From assembly GCA_016165875.1 (NCBI GenBank), contig JABBOT010000010.1:6975875-7039874 (forward strand): a stretch of 64,000 bases of DNA. Reading direction: 5' to 3'. The notes under the pieces are model-generated. The model ran no database searches and had not been told where the DNA came from. It worked only from the letters and a program-made list of their open reading frames with translations. Made by a program: the position numbers and the translations under genes. Each line of letters opens with the position of its first letter. The stretch's first letter is position 1. This DNA is from Acanthopleura granulata. Taxonomy: Eukaryota > Mollusca > Polyplacophora > Chitonida > Chitonidae. Of this stretch, positions 24,465 through 37,150 are shown piece by piece.

Positions 24465-24534
24465 GCTTGTACGACTGGCGCGAGTGCTGAAAAGGAGGTT
24501 AAACGAGAGCGGCTCTGAAGTAGAACCCAACTAA
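24465..24534 (+). CDS. MIPOL1: MIPOL1, terminal coding exon with stop codon
   Basis: The first G completes an Arg codon with the AG left by the previous exon. The peptide then reads LVRLARVLKRRLNESGSEV and ends EPN before TAA at 24532-24534. The acceptor CTTTCCTTTTAG is strong. Human MIPOL1, as I remember it, ends with a similar helix LERLVDVLRKKV and a short polar tail, so both the LVxxxxVL(K/R)(K/R) motif and its distance from the end agree. The four visible exons sum to 450 nt, giving 149 residues plus stop. The short polar C-terminus after the coiled coil differs in sequence from vertebrates. Confidence 0.88.
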
Positions 24535-24890
24535 AAAAGAACCTTCCGGACGGCGACCAAGCAAGTTCACTTAGGAACTCTCCGGCTAAACAGTGCTTCA
24601 TCAGAAACTAGACAGTCTTTCAAAATTTATGCAAGATGTACTAATTTTCTTTAGAGATTGGGTATAAATATCCCTTCCACCTCACGTGCCCTAAACTATT
24701 CTCGTCAAGTTCGAGCAAGTTACTATATATACTTATACATTAGGGGATAAGCAATGCGGTGATCAACTGAAGTTGAATCGTTTGGTTGTGTGTGTTAATT
24801 GCAGATACCTAGTTTTTGTTATGCGTTTGGATCGGTTTGATAGGTACAAGCTAAAGGTGGTATGTCGGATTAAAGATGCACGAGACATTT
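24535..24890 (+). other. Proximal 3' UTR of MIPOL1 (extent uncertain)
   Basis: This is the sequence directly after the stop codon. The first usable polyadenylation-like hexamer I see is ATTAAA at 24869-24874. I found no AATAAA before about 27376, so the transcript may be short, using ATTAAA, or much longer. Confidence 0.45.
24869..24874 (+). terminator. Candidate polyadenylation signal (ATTAAA variant)
   Basis: ATTAAA lies 335 bases after the MIPOL1 stop codon. It is the commonest natural variant of AATAAA. No strong T/GT-rich downstream element is obvious within 30 bases, so confidence is low. Confidence 0.3.
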
Positions 24891-25589
24891 AGTCAGTGCC
24901 ATACTTTTATGTACAAAAAGAAGGGGTTTGTGATAGTTTACTTCGGGGCAATGCAAGTTGGTTTGACCATCGAAAAATTCAGGAGAATTAGATACAAGTC
25001 TAATAATAGGAATAATTTATTGAGACCAGTATACATGTGAACTTCTAATCTTGTCACCCATGTAGCTGTACATACATATGTAGTATACCATTGTTATAGT
25101 GACTTTACGCGTCACTGTGTGCGTTTAGAAGAATGTATACGGCTACTTAATAAGGCCTTCAACAGAAAAAGATATCGGAAGTATAACACATCTACTTAAG
25201 TGCTCAAGTTTTTTGGGTTGTCATTGTAAAAAAAAAATATGGCGGGGGTTGTTAGAACACGATAACCGCATGAGGGCTAACTGGCAGTAGCATTACTATG
25301 ATTTATTGAACACGTCCTGAAGATTGAAAGTAATGTAATTTACAGTATGGTTGAAAATACTGATTTTATCTTCTGCTTATGGTACTCAGGAATTATAGAT
25401 GTATAGATACTAACCGTTTGTCCAAAAGGATTGTATATACTTCACATTTTGAACGTTTTTAATTTATTTTGCCTCCTGTGAAAGATTATTTATCAGTGCA
25501 GCTTTTAGTGTTATCTTGGTTTAGATTTTAAACATTTTCATACATCTATATTTTTTCCAAAAGATAGTTGTTTTCCCGTATATTTGTAT

Positions 25590-25850
25590 TCTTTATTGTA
25601 ATACAATGGAAATGGAAGATTCGTTGGTATTCCCGCGTCGCTAATATTTGCCGACATGTCAATGGCCTGACGGATCGAGCCATGCTGTGAGTTCTTTCCC
25701 CTGGCCGCCAGGATTGAAGGGATTCGGAAGGACCTTTCGGTTTTCGACATGGGCTTTGTGTCAATGAAAGGCGCCGAACACGGAGGGAAACTCTCCGGAA
25801 TTTCAAGTTTCATATTTCTGCCATGTGTTACCCTCTGCAATCTGTGACAT
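25590..25850. promoter_or_regulatory. Candidate conserved non-coding block just downstream of MIPOL1
   Basis: This is a sharply bounded GC-richer block in AT-rich DNA. It contains CTTTATTGTAATACAATGG (SOX-like ATTGT sites facing each other), GCTAATATTTGCC and TGTCAATGGCCTG. Two - strand frames are open across it, but they overlap each other, begin without splice signals and resemble nothing known. Confidence 0.35.
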
Positions 25851-27815
25851 CGTTTTGAATTTTTTTCTCCGCGTTTTTTTTTTCTCTCTCTCTCTTTTGC
25901 ACTGATGTATGTTTGCCAAAGTTATTGGTCTTCTGCGTTCAAGACTGCCACTTTTCCCCTCTTCCTTTTGAAACGAATATACGACCACATGGTGTCTGGA
26001 CTGTTTACCTTCCCTATGTTTGTGATGGAGTCTTGTCAACACTTGTTGGTGATGCGGTTTTCCGGAGGCCTTGCTTGTCAAGTTCTAAACGATGACGACA
26101 CTGTGTGATAAATACATAGAGGCTGGTAGAGCTAACAGACGTTGTCTGAGCGGCCCCTGCTGGCCCCGGCCGCTGACTGGACAGACCGGGCCTGCTGTCT
26201 GCCTGGATATTGTTGTCGTTGGTATAGGATAATTCATAAGAAAGGATTGTTTCAGTCGTGTCACTTCTCTCTCGTCCGGTGTGAATCGATCTCTCTTCTG
26301 GAACCAGCAGTTTTGTTTCTCGACCGCCAGCTTTGGTTTAAGTAAACAACCATCGTGTTCCTTCAACGGCCGATGAACAAAACACAACCTACTTCAGAAG
26401 CCCAAACCTTTGCAATTAAGGGATGTGCACAGATTTTACGCTTGATACCTTTTTAATCTGCCTTAAGTCTTGAGCAAACAGAACACAATAGGGAGGATTA
26501 GTGTCTTTCACAGAAATTATTCCGCCATCAATCGAATAGCCGGAGGTCAGAGAGCACATTTGGTCTTCAGTCCCATTAACATTAAAAATCACATTAAAAC
26601 TGCAAACTTATAGTCTGTTTGCTGACGGTTACCAGCCTTCATTGCATTCTTACAAACATTTGATACACGTTGGATTTGGATACAGATTCTTAGTTCTTTC
26701 TAACTTTGTGTTAGACATTGTTTTGGAAATTGGTCTTGCGATTATTGAGCTGAAAGGACCAGTTTGGTTGACGGCTAGTGAAGGGATGTCTGATACGCCG
26801 ATCAGATGCATAAGATATTTCTACAACAGCCATCCACCATAATGGACTTTCCTGGTCAATACTAAGAATACCTATTTCCAAAACGATGCTCTACACAAAC
26901 CACGAAAGAACTAAGAAAGTTTATGAAGTCAGAAATTTGGACGCTGTCCTGTAAACGGAAGTGTTCAAGAATTTCATGATGATGCAAGGAATGTTATTAG
27001 CATGCAAATCGTACATTATGCTGCCTAACATGGAGGTTGTCATTCGTCAATTAATAATCTTTGATTTGTAGCTCTTCACATAGCCAACGTCGCTGTTTGA
27101 ATCAACACCATGCGTTTCCACCCCATTGCCCCTAGATTCTGCACACTGCCCATATTTACTTACAAGAAAAATATACCCGCTTTCAATTTTAAGATGTTTG
27201 ACGAAATATCATTGATACTTCTTGGGTCCGTATAGCCAGAGTATTATGCCAGAGTATTATGTTATTTCTTTGAAGTAGAGTCTTGTATAGAATTGTATAT
27301 TTGTTCCTTTTGAGATCGAGAATAACCACATTGTGCCCAAGACAAAGACTGTCGTACGAAGTATGTCTATTTTCGAAATAAAGCGACATGGATATGAAGC
27401 CAAATGTGCCAGGAAATAACGTATGCAATAATTTGAAAACCTGTTAATACTTCATTGCTTCATATTTTGACGACCGTTTTTATATGACGCCTTAATTTTG
27501 TAAATACACCGATATATGCCTTTTACATAATTATTTCTACTAGTCTCTGTCGAAAGTATTTTTGGAAGTTGTTCTGTTTCAGGTTTTCGTTAGCTGTTGC
27601 TTAACTGTATATATTACACTGTTATTATAAACCAGACTCCCTCCGTGTGAATCTCTATCTTCGGCAAGGATGAGTCTCTTATTTTATTAAGCCAGCCTTG
27701 TTCTTTCTCATTGGATCCGGCTGATAGGCACTTTCCTGCACATTGTATTTTTGTACAGCTATTTTAGAACACGCCATTATTGGTGAGGGATACAACCTTT
27801 GATCGCCGTTTACAT

Positions 27816-28240
27816 TTGTGACACATATCGTCTCATTTTCGCTACAATTGTGACATTTATATCACCTTATCACTGTGATATTTGTGACACATATCGTCTA
27901 ATTTTCGTTACAATCGTGACATTAATATCCCCTTATCACCGTGACATTTGTGTATCCTCTTACCATTATGTTATTTGTGACCCTTACATCTCCCCCCACC
28001 ATCACCGTGACATTTGTGTATCCTCTTACCATTACGTCATTTATAACCCTTACATCGCATCCCACCCATCACCGTGACATTAGTGACATTTATATCCCCT
28101 TATCATCGTGACATTTGTATATCCTCTTACCATTGTCACTTGTGACCATTACATCTCCCCCCACCTATCACCGTGACATTGGTGACATTTATATCCCCTT
28201 ATCACCCTGTCATTTATATCTTCTGATTCTCGTAACATTT
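27816..28240. repeat. Minisatellite with a 66-bp higher-order period built from two ~33-bp halves
   Basis: Repeat starts fall at 27816, 27882, 27948, 28014 and 28080, exactly 66 bases apart. A half-unit slip follows (28114), and the next start is at 28179. Each half ends near CCTTATCACCGTGACAT or a variant. One strand is strongly pyrimidine-biased. Because 66 is a multiple of three, an open frame at 27799-28077 shows a 22-residue repeat; this is a by-product of the repeat and not evidence of a protein. Confidence 0.9.
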
Positions 28241-28604
28241 CTGACGCCTATGAATACATCGGCCTGCCATTTATCGCCAATCATTGTACACTGGTACAGT
28301 TACACATTTCTACCTTATACTGTGGCACTCCTATTCCCACACTGCCGGTCTCCCATGTTACGACGCGTGTATTACACGAGGTATCCCGAGGACTTTGTCC
28401 TAAAGTAGTGTTCCCTATATTCAGTTAATTTTGATGTCACATTCACTTAAAGTATGATAAAACACCAACCCCATAGGCATGTATTCAAATTCTTACATTT
28501 ACACACTTCACTTTTCGCTTCAGGGATTTTCTAATACTGTTAATTGATCTATGCTGGAGGAAAACTTGTTTTCTGAGTATTGAATGCAAATGCATGTATC
28601 AATC

Positions 28605-28623
28605 TTTTTTTTTTTTTTTTTTT
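28605..28623. repeat. Homopolymer T19
   Basis: Nineteen consecutive T on the + strand. It may be the complement of an old poly-A tail, but no retrocopy body is recognisable on either side. Confidence 0.9.
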
Positions 28624-30356
28624 GCTGGCATTTATGTGCACTTTTTCTTATAGTTACATTGACATGCGCTGTAATATCTATATTCATCCCATTCCAACCA
28701 TGCCCACATTAAAGGTATACCTACACGTATATAGTTTGTTCTTCATCTGTTCTTTGAGACGTTTGTAGAAATTTATTTATGTGTAGCATTGCTGAAAACT
28801 GACCAGATTTTATTTAATTTTCCAACCGTTTTTTCGTCGTATGTTTTAAGATTGTTGACAGGATTATATGATTTTGCTGCGATGGTCAAATTAAGAATGG
28901 CATTACTTTTTGTATCATCGAGGATGGTCGATCTAATATGAATTTGTTCGGTAAAATTTTGTTTCTATATTTTTGTTAGAAAAGCGTCTTTGTTTCTAGT
29001 ACTAGATAATAACAGAAGTGAAGTGCTACTCAAGGTTTAATAGATCTTTATGATTTACTTGTGAATCTTTTCAGATATTAAGACGTTGATGCTCATTGTT
29101 TAATAGGCGTTTTTAACTCATAACGATGATACCGCTTTAAGAGCCCTTATGTTCACAGGGCACATCTTGCGTATATACACTTGTAGAAGTTTTTCACCTG
29201 CCAGCCTTTCAACATAGACTTATCTTGTATATACAATATATTTTATTCCTTTCAAAATATTTTCAATAAATGTGCAGCAGTTATTTTTACTTTCTTTTTC
29301 ATCAGTTGAATCTGTTTTCATGGTTGATTACCCGTCATCGGACGAGAGAATCCGTATACATTGCATTTACAAGAACTCTGTTTTGAGAAAGCTTTCTCTT
29401 CCGCTTTGTATGTCTTTAGCTGTTATTTCGTGTGTATACTTCAGTATGTATCATTTAAAGTGCAATACTCCCAGTGGTAAACTGGGGAACTTAGATATTT
29501 AAAGTACACTCATTACGTTGTTCATTTGTTTTTAATTTTGACACGATTAAATTATCTGGTCAATAAATCTGCCGGTTTATATCCAGCACTAATATATGTA
29601 GTGTTGTTGGCTTATGACATAATTAGTAGTCTATTCTTTGTGTCATGTTCCTAATTGTCTGTCTGGTCTGTGAACACAATCATTTACAACCGTTTTCGGC
29701 TACACGAAGCTTCCTGCACATGTGCGTTATGCTGTGCAATAACATTCAGATGTAATAATTGAATTATTAAGTATTAAGTGTATTAATATAATAATCATGA
29801 ATGTCTGTAAATCCAAAAAGAAAAAAAAAGTGAAAGAAAAAGCAAGTTTGAACTTCTGCAATTTTTGCAATTCCGCGCTTTCATCTTTCGAATTATGTTT
29901 GCTTTGCTTATCTGTAGAGTATTTCGGATCATTTCTCTTGGCATATATGAAAGAAGCTCTGTCTGCAGCCAGTTTTGTGGGCGATACGCACCTACTGTTA
30001 AGAATGATGTCATTTTGGGTACAGTGCAAAGCTGACCTCCTGTTCTCCTGAAGATAGTGAATTGTGTAGCTCTGAACACCAACTTTTTGATGGCACAGAA
30101 ATCTGGTCGGCTCTAGCGAATCTTAGTCAATTTTTTACGCGTGTTTAAGTAGTTGTGCTTGTAACAGATTGTTTAGAAAACAATATTCTCTGACTTTGTG
30201 GCCAAGCAGCCAGAGGCCATGTTGGTGAAAGTATAACCAAAGACACATCAATGATAATTATCGCCATAGAATCTATGACACGCGTATTACTGTGTTGCAA
30301 ACATCCTGGTTTCAATACAATTGTAGTGTCACCAATTTGTGTCGTGTGTCACAGAT

Positions 30357-30548
30357 TAATTTATTATTATTTGATTGGTGTTTTACAACGTACTGAAGAA
30401 TATTTCATTTCAAGTCAAGGTAAACAGGATTGCCCTACCTGAAGATCACACCTTTACTTATATGCCGCGAGAGGCGGATTTGAACCTCGGACCTCGTTGA
30501 TCAAAAACTAGTGAACATAATCCATTACAACACTCGGTCGTCTAAGGG
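30357..30548 (-). mobile_element. tRNA-derived SINE without V core, sharing the family tail
   Basis: Read on the - strand: an A-box-like GACGACCGAGTG, then a B-box CCGAGGTTCAAATCC (complement of 30476-30490), then a short body with no V-like GGTTTCCTCCCAC core. The 3' part reads GAAATATTCTTCAGTACG, then TTGTAAAACACCAATCAAAT and a short ATA-rich tail. The 3' end matches the V-core SINEs of this window while head and body differ, so it is a distinct family using the same tail. Confidence 0.75.
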
Positions 30549-31579
30549 CTATTTACAAATGCGAGAGAAAAAAAAATTGGCGCGTGGTAGATAGAACGGA
30601 TTCCGACGATGCATAGGCCTATAGGCCTGTACAATTGTGTAAATTTAGATCAGTCGTTGTGAACTAACAATGAGGCCGTTTCCGCGATTGTACGAATAAT
30701 GTCTTCAGATGTCAAGATAAGTACCAGGAATGATTGGGAATGTACTTTTTGTTTTATAGGTGAAAACCAAATGACATCGATATGCATATCTTGAAAAGCT
30801 ATAGTAGCAAGATGATCGTTGCATGGAAAGTGCCTTCCTATTCCAAACTAAATGAACGACCATTTTTTTTTCTTTCGACCAGATGTTATCTCAACAATGC
30901 ATTATCGACACAATAAACATTAAAGGAAAATTATGCTCGAAAAAGAAAGGACAAAAAAAAAAGTTCAAAGCAGTCACATGTATACACAGTTCTTTTAAAA
31001 GCAAGCTGCCAAAAGGTGACAAAAGTATGTTTCTTACAGCTTGAAGGACGGTCTTATTGAAATAAGGCTCAGGGCAGACCTTAGCAGTTCCAGTCATCGT
31101 TCAGAATTCAGTCTTAGATATAACATGCATATTGTGTCTCAAAAAGTAATCTTGCAGGTATAGATATATATATTTGTTTGAAAGTTAACACCTCTGTGCT
31201 TTTTTGTATACCAACAAACTGCGAAATGGACAGGCCTGTTGAGGATATTTACCTATACTTTTAGAATATTCTTAATATTTTTGGAAATGAGTTGTTATGG
31301 TATACTTATCTTAAGCTGTGCTAATATGGCGCTACTGTGTTAGAGGAACCGACCCACGACCTCTACGTGGTGAACCACAATCATACTGCAGGTATATACA
31401 CCAATAAAGTCCAGAAGAGTTAAAACTTGTCAGGTTTTCCACCCACAATCCCCACGCCTTCGGGAATCCTGACCAACAGAAACTTCTTTGAAAACACTCA
31501 TTTTACCATCACTTCAGTGAGTTAATTACTTCACTTTGAAAATGTCGCGCTAATTTGTGAATGTGTGTTGACATTTGTT

Positions 31580-32400
31580 GGTTATAAGCTCGGCTCTGCG
31601 TCTTTGAAAAGACCCCCAACTATAATGCCCGAACCCAGTTACCTATCCCCTTCGCCCCGTGCACTTGGTTATTTCCTCTTTTGTATTAATGGCACTTTAC
31701 CTTCCAATCCGGTTTTGGTAACAAATGTTTCTATTTTAAGTTAAATTTGGTAACCATTTGGTCCCGAGCACTGAACTATATGTTTACTGAGGGTTTTCCG
31801 TGTCTTACAGCGTCGGGGTTTCATTGAGAGGCTGGCCAGGTGTTAAACTAACACATTTACCTGAGTAAGTGGGATAAATAAGACCACCTAAAGGGGACGA
31901 CAGTGGCCCACCCACACCCTACAATACCTGGCAAACAACAGCCCGACCCCTCCCCGACCCCTGCGCCGCAAATTAAACCATATTCAACCAAAGCGCTGTA
32001 ATTTATTCAGAATGTTATATACCCAACAGCACCATTCATAGCGCGAATAGATGGCTGGGTGGATTGTACCCGGAAAACGCCTGACTTTATTGTGACTTAA
32101 TTGCCTGTAAAATTGCTTTTTAGTGAAGAATTAAAAAAAAACGGGGTGAAATAATTTGGTATATTAATGCATTTTACAAAATCATGCATAATTATTATTT
32201 TTATTACATGTAAATTGCTGTTAATTGTTGAAATGCGCGGATTTTTGCTTTGATATTATATAACCCCTTCATGCGGCCGGATTAATTCTCATTTGCAGCT
32301 AATGAGCCTGTCAAAAGAGTAATATGGTAAATAAGATAAATAATATGAACAGCAGGGCGGGATATTCTGTTACATATATGGTAAAAATAAACATATGAAA
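31580..32400. promoter_or_regulatory. Candidate developmental regulatory block rich in homeodomain motifs
   Basis: The first half (31580-32090) is GC-richer unique sequence. The second half (32090-32340) is dense in TAAT/ATTA cores: GACTTAATTGCC, GTATATTAATGC, ATCATGCATAATTATTA, GCTGTTAATTG, GGATTAATTCTCATTTGCAG and GCTAATGAG, with octamer-like ATGCATAAT. An AT-rich background raises the chance rate of such cores, so the composite patterns are the better evidence. No protein is encoded. Confidence 0.4.
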
Positions 32401-34137
32401 GATTCGTGAAGGATGCAGATTTCGTACTAAATTTTCGACAGGCAAACTTAGTATGACACACTCGATACAGTAATGAATTATGAATAAGTATGTTGACTCG
32501 TCCTTTATGTTATTTTATTTTATTTAAGGTATAAAAAAATTTGTTATGTATATGGACCATGCAAATTACTTACATTGCATCGGTAGGCTGTTGATATATC
32601 GCGTATTTTTATTAGATATTAGAAGTATTATTTATTAGAAGTTATTAGTGAGTGAGATGTACATTTTTATCATGGCTTAAATGGAGTATCGGTATATTAT
32701 CAGAAAAAAAGCAAAATTTAAACAGCAAATGTTTATGTTTGATATCACATAAATGCGTATGTAGTACCCCAGACTCCGATATATATACTAAAACTTCTAT
32801 GGTCTGCATGCATATGATATCCTTCAAAACCCGATTTCAGTGAAATTTGAAAAAAAATGCTTATTTTGTAAATTTCAAAAACCCTGCTTCTCCAACTTTT
32901 TTGTGGGTAAGGTTCTATTTTGAATAAGAAAAACAGGTGTATATAGTATATAGTATGGTTTTGAAGATTAATTTAAGCTGTTGTAACTCCTTAACCCCAT
33001 TATATTTGCAGTATGTATATGTTTGTTCCATGCCTCGCATTCTCTACACATGTTTGCTGTGGGCCTATATCGCTCGACTTTTTCGCACTGAAAGAATTAT
33101 CGCCTTAAAAAAATTAATCATTTTAAGCGCAATCGTGAATTATGTATGTTAAGCACATTTTCTTCAGGTCGTTACTCTCCGCTTTTCCATATATACGAGT
33201 TGCACATTTTTTGAAATGATGCTCAGGAAAAAAATTTATATTTTCACTAAAGATTGGCTTCTTTATATAGGTGTGACTTGTGTCCGACAGCAAGGTGTTT
33301 ATGGACAGGGAAGGGAAATCGCCATTACTTATTATACTTAATTAATAATTACAATCACAGAACTGTACTATTCAATCAATTAATGTTAAGGCGATTAACA
33401 GGTATGGCCTTGGAGTAAGATAAACTAGTCTCAAGTATAGTGTTGCCCGACTGCGAATCAAAAATCTGTACAAAGAGGTTTATTGGGATTCTTGGGATAT
33501 TCTTTTGGATGCACGGTTTGTGTTACCAGTAACGCCGAAAATGTTAAATATTTACATGATGCATGATGCAAAATGCATAAATGGGCTGTTCTGTACAAAA
33601 GTTATATCGTCAGTATCTTACCGTAGAAGAAAATAAATGTTTCATTGTAAAAAAAAGCAAAATATATGTACATATATGTTCTTTGGAGTTCTCAGTACAT
33701 CTGTATGTCTTCCCAAAGGTGATGATCCAGTGTGGATACTTTATGATTTTGTCTTATTTAGAGCTCTCCAGAGGTTGAATTCGTCGGTTAGTTTGACAGT
33801 AGGATGTCTCCATTCTACTATTTCCAAAACAGTGACACTAATGTTTAATGTATGCTGATACAAGGTTTCACTCCGCTTTCACCTCCGTGTTATACTTTAT
33901 ACGAACTATTAATTCGGTAATGAAAATACGCAGTGAATATTTTACCTCACAAGATCCCTGCACAGCTGTTGATACTTGTCCATTGTTGCAAACCCTATAC
34001 CTTGCGTTTTATTTGCGAACAAGCAGCAGCGAGAAAGACACGTTCATATATATATATATATAGTTGCTTACATTAACTTGCTAAAATCCGCCAACATGAA
34101 GCTAGGCCAGTAAGAATCTATCATGCGGATTCATACG

Positions 34138-34340
34138 ATTTTATTCATTTATTTATTCATTTGAATATTTCACTTGTACGACGGTGGCCGGCAATACGGT
34201 GGGAAGAAATAGGGCAGAGTCCGGGTGAAACCCACGACCCTCCGCAGGTTGCTCGCAGAACTTCCCACGTACGGCGGAGAAGAAGCCAACACGAGCTGGA
34301 CTTGAACTCACAGCGACCGCATTGGTCGGAGGCTCCTGAG
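34138..34340 (-). mobile_element. tRNA-derived V-type SINE, 5' truncated
   Basis: Read on the - strand: AGGAGCCTCCGACCAATGCG, then GCTGTGAGTTCAAGTCCAGC (B-box GAGTTCAAGTCC), then GTGGGTTTCACCCGGACTCT, CCCACCGTATTGCC, ACAAGTGAAATATTC and an (AAAT)n tail. The A-box portion of the head is missing, as expected for a 5' truncated insertion or later loss. Confidence 0.85.
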
Positions 34341-35159
34341 GTATACGTCTTCAAAAACATCGTAAATATACATACCTGCGTGCATACGACGCAGGAAGAT
34401 ATAAATTAATGTCATTGGGACGGCGTAACTGTGGGAGCTTTTAGGCTTTATGTTACCTATCTATATTTCTTAATGTAAAGACATTATAATTCTTAGATTA
34501 GACCTATTGTTCGTTTTGGAATTTTAATCGCAAAACACCGACGTGCGGGGTCTTATCTGAATCAATGAACTCCAATCGCCCCCAAGCACTGTGACATCAG
34601 TTACCACCTTAATTTCCTTTCAGATATTAGTTTTCAAAATGTTTTTAAATGGAAAAAAATGGTCTATTATATCGCTCATTTTTTTTGTTAACTTTCGTTC
34701 CTTCCTTATACTACTGAACATCTTAAAACGCCTTTCGTTTATTTAATCTGATCCTCAGATGCGATTTAATTTCTTCATAGAACTTTTATGTGTATGAAGT
34801 AAAATTATATCTTTGTGGATCCAGCGTACCGTTCCGCGTCCCGTTCCATTATGCTGCATTTGTTATCCAATCATAAAAGGAGTGTTTAATTGGATAATGT
34901 AGGCATATATGCGTTTTCTGGAAACAAAATAAATCCATCCACTATGTTAACAATTATTACTGTAAAACCGCTAAAGGTCTTTGGATGGTAAATAAAACTA
35001 CAATATTATTCTTTGTTTTCGTACACGCTTTCCTGTTTGATGTCATCATATAGACTGCAAGAACAACAATGCGCTATGCATATTCGTGCCATGCAAAACT
35101 GATCATGTACAATGACTTAGGATACCGATTATCCGCTGCTTTATTACTTTTTATCGCAA

Positions 35160-35640
35160 AAAGCGGAAAGATGCGCGTTCATTTATTAATTACAGTTCAT
35201 TGTTCTAATTAAAGCAATCTGTCTGTTGTGAGTAATATTAAAGGTTACTCCCCGCTTTTGTCCACTGTGAGACTCTGTCCATTGTCTCTGTCAGGGAGTG
35301 ACTGTGTGGTCAACTAATGGGGAGAAAATCTAAGGAGTCCGGTTTTCATCACGAAGCCATATTGCACCATTAAACTTATACTTTTGCTTTGGCGGGCCAA
35401 GACGAAAGCAAACAGACTACGACTCCGCAGTATCCGCCGCGCGGAAGACACGTTTTCAAAGATGTAGTCAAACAAAATTCTGCGGACAGCAATCCCGTCA
35501 GCAAAGAGCGTAATTGTACTTGTGAATGCAGTTCAACCTATATTTATTTGGTCGGATTTACATGTGGAAAGCTTCCAACAAACACTGCCTGGGCCAATTC
35601 GTTTGTCGGTACCATTAGGTGTAAAGTCTAAATGAGGTGT
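35160..35640. promoter_or_regulatory. Candidate conserved non-coding block with SOX and homeodomain sites
   Basis: CATTGTT (35198-35204) lies one base before TAATTA (35206-35211), a SOX/homeodomain pair. A second SOX-like CCATTGTC follows at about 35279. The block is repeat-free and changes from AT-rich to GC-richer at about 35230. An 80-codon open frame at 35389-35631 is not recognised and has no splice context. Confidence 0.35.
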
Positions 35641-37150
35641 TGCCGACACACTTCGGTACATCCTCGGTTACTTTGATCTGGCTAAAATCCACTGAGGTAA
35701 CTAATCCACGTCTTGTAGTGTTTCCAGGGATTGGGTGTTTTTGGGATCTGGTATAAAATTTATGTAGGATTTAAATATGTCAATAAAACGAGAAAAAAGG
35801 AATATGAAATAAATTCGACACTGTTTATCAGTATGTTGATTCCAAGTGTGTATATAACCTTAACATAATCGGATAGATAAATATTTTATGTAAAAATGTG
35901 AGAGATAAATTAAGATTAAGAACGTTTAGGTTTTCAGGATTCTTCAAATGGCTGTGAAAAGTTTTGCGCGTTTAACTTTCTGAGGTGACTGACGTTGAAT
36001 TGATCGCAACATAATAAAATTACCACTATCCAGTTGTTTCTCCAAAGTGTTTAACTTAACGATAAATGTGTACAGACAAGCCAATTAAATTTGTATGCGT
36101 CAAAGAAATAAAATGTATGAAAATTAAGTCCTACAAGCCGACAGTGTGAGATCTGGACGACTCCAGTGAGTACACCGTCCCTCTGTACAGGTATAACACA
36201 ACGACTTCAATGGACGAGGAGGCGTTCAAGGAGTTTCTCCTCTATATACTGGGACAATATTTAATATATACCGTGTACATGAGCTAGCTTTGCTCAGGGC
36301 CGGATACAGTAAAGATGCCATATGGGTGAACAGATCGACGAGTATACCCAACTCATTGTCAGAGCTGTCTTTATATTAACACTGTATACTGTCGTCACCA
36401 AATAAAATACTCCCTCAACACGATCAACAGCCGGCAATCAAATGAATGTGCTTCACGGAGGCCCAAGCAGGACCCTATTTACAGACAAGATGTGATAGAT
36501 ATGCATATATTTATATTTATACAGACATTTTATGCATGCTCAAAGATTTGGATGATGTTTGTTGTTTCGTGTAGCATTTTGATCTTGCTATATGCTGTAG
36601 TTATTATGATTTTATCAAATATATATCAAGACAAATCTGCCTTTCGCTCAGCAAATGTGATCGTCAAACAAACGGAGATAGGCAATAATTCTAAGGTAAT
36701 GGGAAAAAAAGAGCATTCTCTGAAAATAAAATAATTGATATCTGGTAAGAAAAATATCCAAAATCGGCACATGGGCTGAAGTTTAATTTCCACAAATGAC
36801 AGTGTATATTATTGTAATCTGCCTACATTTCGTTATTTTTGGGTTTTTTATTTTGCTTATGTGTATTGAGATCTAGAAATATTTTTTGAAATGATTAATC
36901 CCTTGCATCTGAAGAAAGAAAAAACACAAAACTTGCTTATTTAGAAGACGAGACCGGATATATTTCCCCCTTTGGTTAATAGAATTCAATCAGCATAGTT
37001 TTTTTCACAAGAGGGACATGCCCAGATTTAAGCTGGTTTCATATGTAAAATGTATTAATATAAACACTTTTTTCTGAGAGGAAGTTTCTTCATGTACTTT
37101 GATATGGCAATTTGGCAGGTAGAAATCCACATGTTCATTTGTTCAGTTTT

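Larger units (their letters stand above)
24891..31579. other. Intergenic, first part of the region downstream of MIPOL1
   Basis: No coding exon is recognised. Contents are a complex block at 25590-25850, a pyrimidine tract at about 25857-25897, the 66-bp minisatellite at 27816-28240, a T19 run at 28605-28623, and a SINE on the - strand at 30357-30548. The remainder is AT-rich unique sequence with scattered short open frames of no recognisable family. Confidence 0.6.
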
